Source of the DNA: Portibacter lacus
GTDB lineage: Bacteria; Bacteroidota; Bacteroidia; Chitinophagales; Saprospiraceae
Reading direction: 5' to 3'
Assembly (NCBI RefSeq): GCF_021533215.1
Contig: NZ_JAJNKA010000014.1
Location: 118,543-182,542, forward strand
DNA: 64,000 bases
Under the pieces are notes generated by a model, which worked only from the letters and a program-made list of their open reading frames with translations, did no database searches and was not told the origin of the DNA. Positions 63,913 through 64,000 of the stretch are shown in pieces. The translations under genes were made by a program, and so were the position numbers. Each line of letters opens with the position of its first letter. The stretch's first letter is position 1.

Positions 63913-64000
63913 TTAATGAATTGACTCCGTCAATTCATCTATGGTGGTACTTAGCCATTTAAAACGCTCAATTCCTTGAAACTTTTTTCGGTCGAGACTA
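63907..64000 (+). other. Cassette 14, type A, copy 6 (cut by the window edge)
   Basis: The first 94 bp match the starts of the other type A cassettes, including the hairpin and the 5' inverted-repeat arm. The array therefore extends beyond the window. Confidence 0.75.

Larger units (their letters stand above)
51930..64000 (+). mobile_element. Integron-like cassette array (recombinase, attI, at least 14 cassettes)
   Basis: Recombinase, attI-like site and 13 attC-like sites, with cassettes all in one orientation. G^TT junctions are at 53687, 54346, 55694, 56564, 57109, 58004, 58651, 59289, 59926, 60573, 61965, 62613, 63258 and 63906 (position of the G). For each complete cassette the bases after its left junction are the reverse complement of its own right-hand R'' box: for example GTTAGTGAGA/TCTCACTAAC (cassette 2), GTTGTGCTT/AAGCACAAC (3), GTTAGTCACA/TGTGACTAAC (5) and GTTATAGATC/GATCTATAAC (10). 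This is the pattern left by integration of circles cut at G^TT. Cassettes 2, 3, 5 and 10 carry genes; 1, 4, 6-9 and 11-13 do not. The array continues past the window. Confidence 0.9.

Noticed and set aside
53640..64000. CRISPR array or simple tandem repeats
   Set aside because: Repeat units are 66-134 bp imperfect hairpins spaced by 0.5-1.4 kb with genes between, and each segment has ends matched to itself. This fits attC cassettes, not short identical CRISPR repeats with ~30-bp spacers.

Overview
The window comes from a low-GC member of the Bacteroidota, probably a marine Saprospiria- or Flavobacteriia-like lineage. The evidence is Bacteroidota-type promoters (TTG, about 19 nt, TAnnTTTG, e.g. 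before tRNA-Lys), a type IX secretion C-terminal sorting domain, LytTR two-component systems, TPR/CHAT genes next to an ECF sigma factor, CarboxypepD_reg and DUF6090-like proteins, and few Shine-Dalgarno sequences.

Layout. 0-5.5 kb: housekeeping genes rpmI, infC and clpC on the minus strand, then a STAS protein, RNase Z and tRNA-Lys(TTT) on plus. 5.7-9.9 kb: a four-gene minus-strand operon with a secreted ten-repeat 'SDH' protein, a LytS-type kinase, a kinase-like protein without the phospho-acceptor motif, and a LytTR regulator. 10-21 kb: secreted or lipid-anchored catabolic proteins (DUF1080-PA14; beta-propeller-cupredoxin), an SSS symporter, an SGNH hydrolase and a large T9SS cargo protein. 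21-25.4 kb: membrane transporters (two YeeE/YedE halves, TauE, PnuC-like, SulP). 25.4-30 kb: a TPR-CHAT operon divergent from an ECF sigma/anti-sigma pair, with a GGTAAC element in both promoters. 30-51 kb: a metzincin, metY, mscS, terC, a second LytTR system with a propeller kinase, ThuA, a phosphate porin with a Na/Pi symporter, and ybbA-ybbP divergent from tesA.

51.9-64 kb is the outstanding part: an integron-like cassette array. A 571-aa tyrosine recombinase is followed 42 nt after its stop by an attI-like G^TT site. After that come 13 complete cassettes and the start of a fourteenth, separated by 13 attC-like folded sites. Every junction is G^TT. In each cassette the first bases after the junction are the reverse complement of that same cassette's own terminal box (up to 10/10), as expected if each was inserted as a circle. 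The recombinase lacks the insertion between the catalytic Lys and His that defines IntI, and carries an N-terminal extension of W/Y..K.W..P-type repeats.

Four cassettes carry genes: an ADP-ribosyltransferase plus HEPN-like pair, a DUF6090-like membrane protein, a lipoprotein, and a hypothetical protein plus CarboxypepD_reg pair. All four end in short attC sites (66-67 bp). Nine complete cassettes have no credible gene, and all nine end in long attC sites (130-134 bp). Most of these are near-identical copies of two non-coding cassettes: type A, six copies including the truncated one, with a 16-bp internal inverted repeat in the copy examined; and type B, two copies. The array runs off the right edge of the window.
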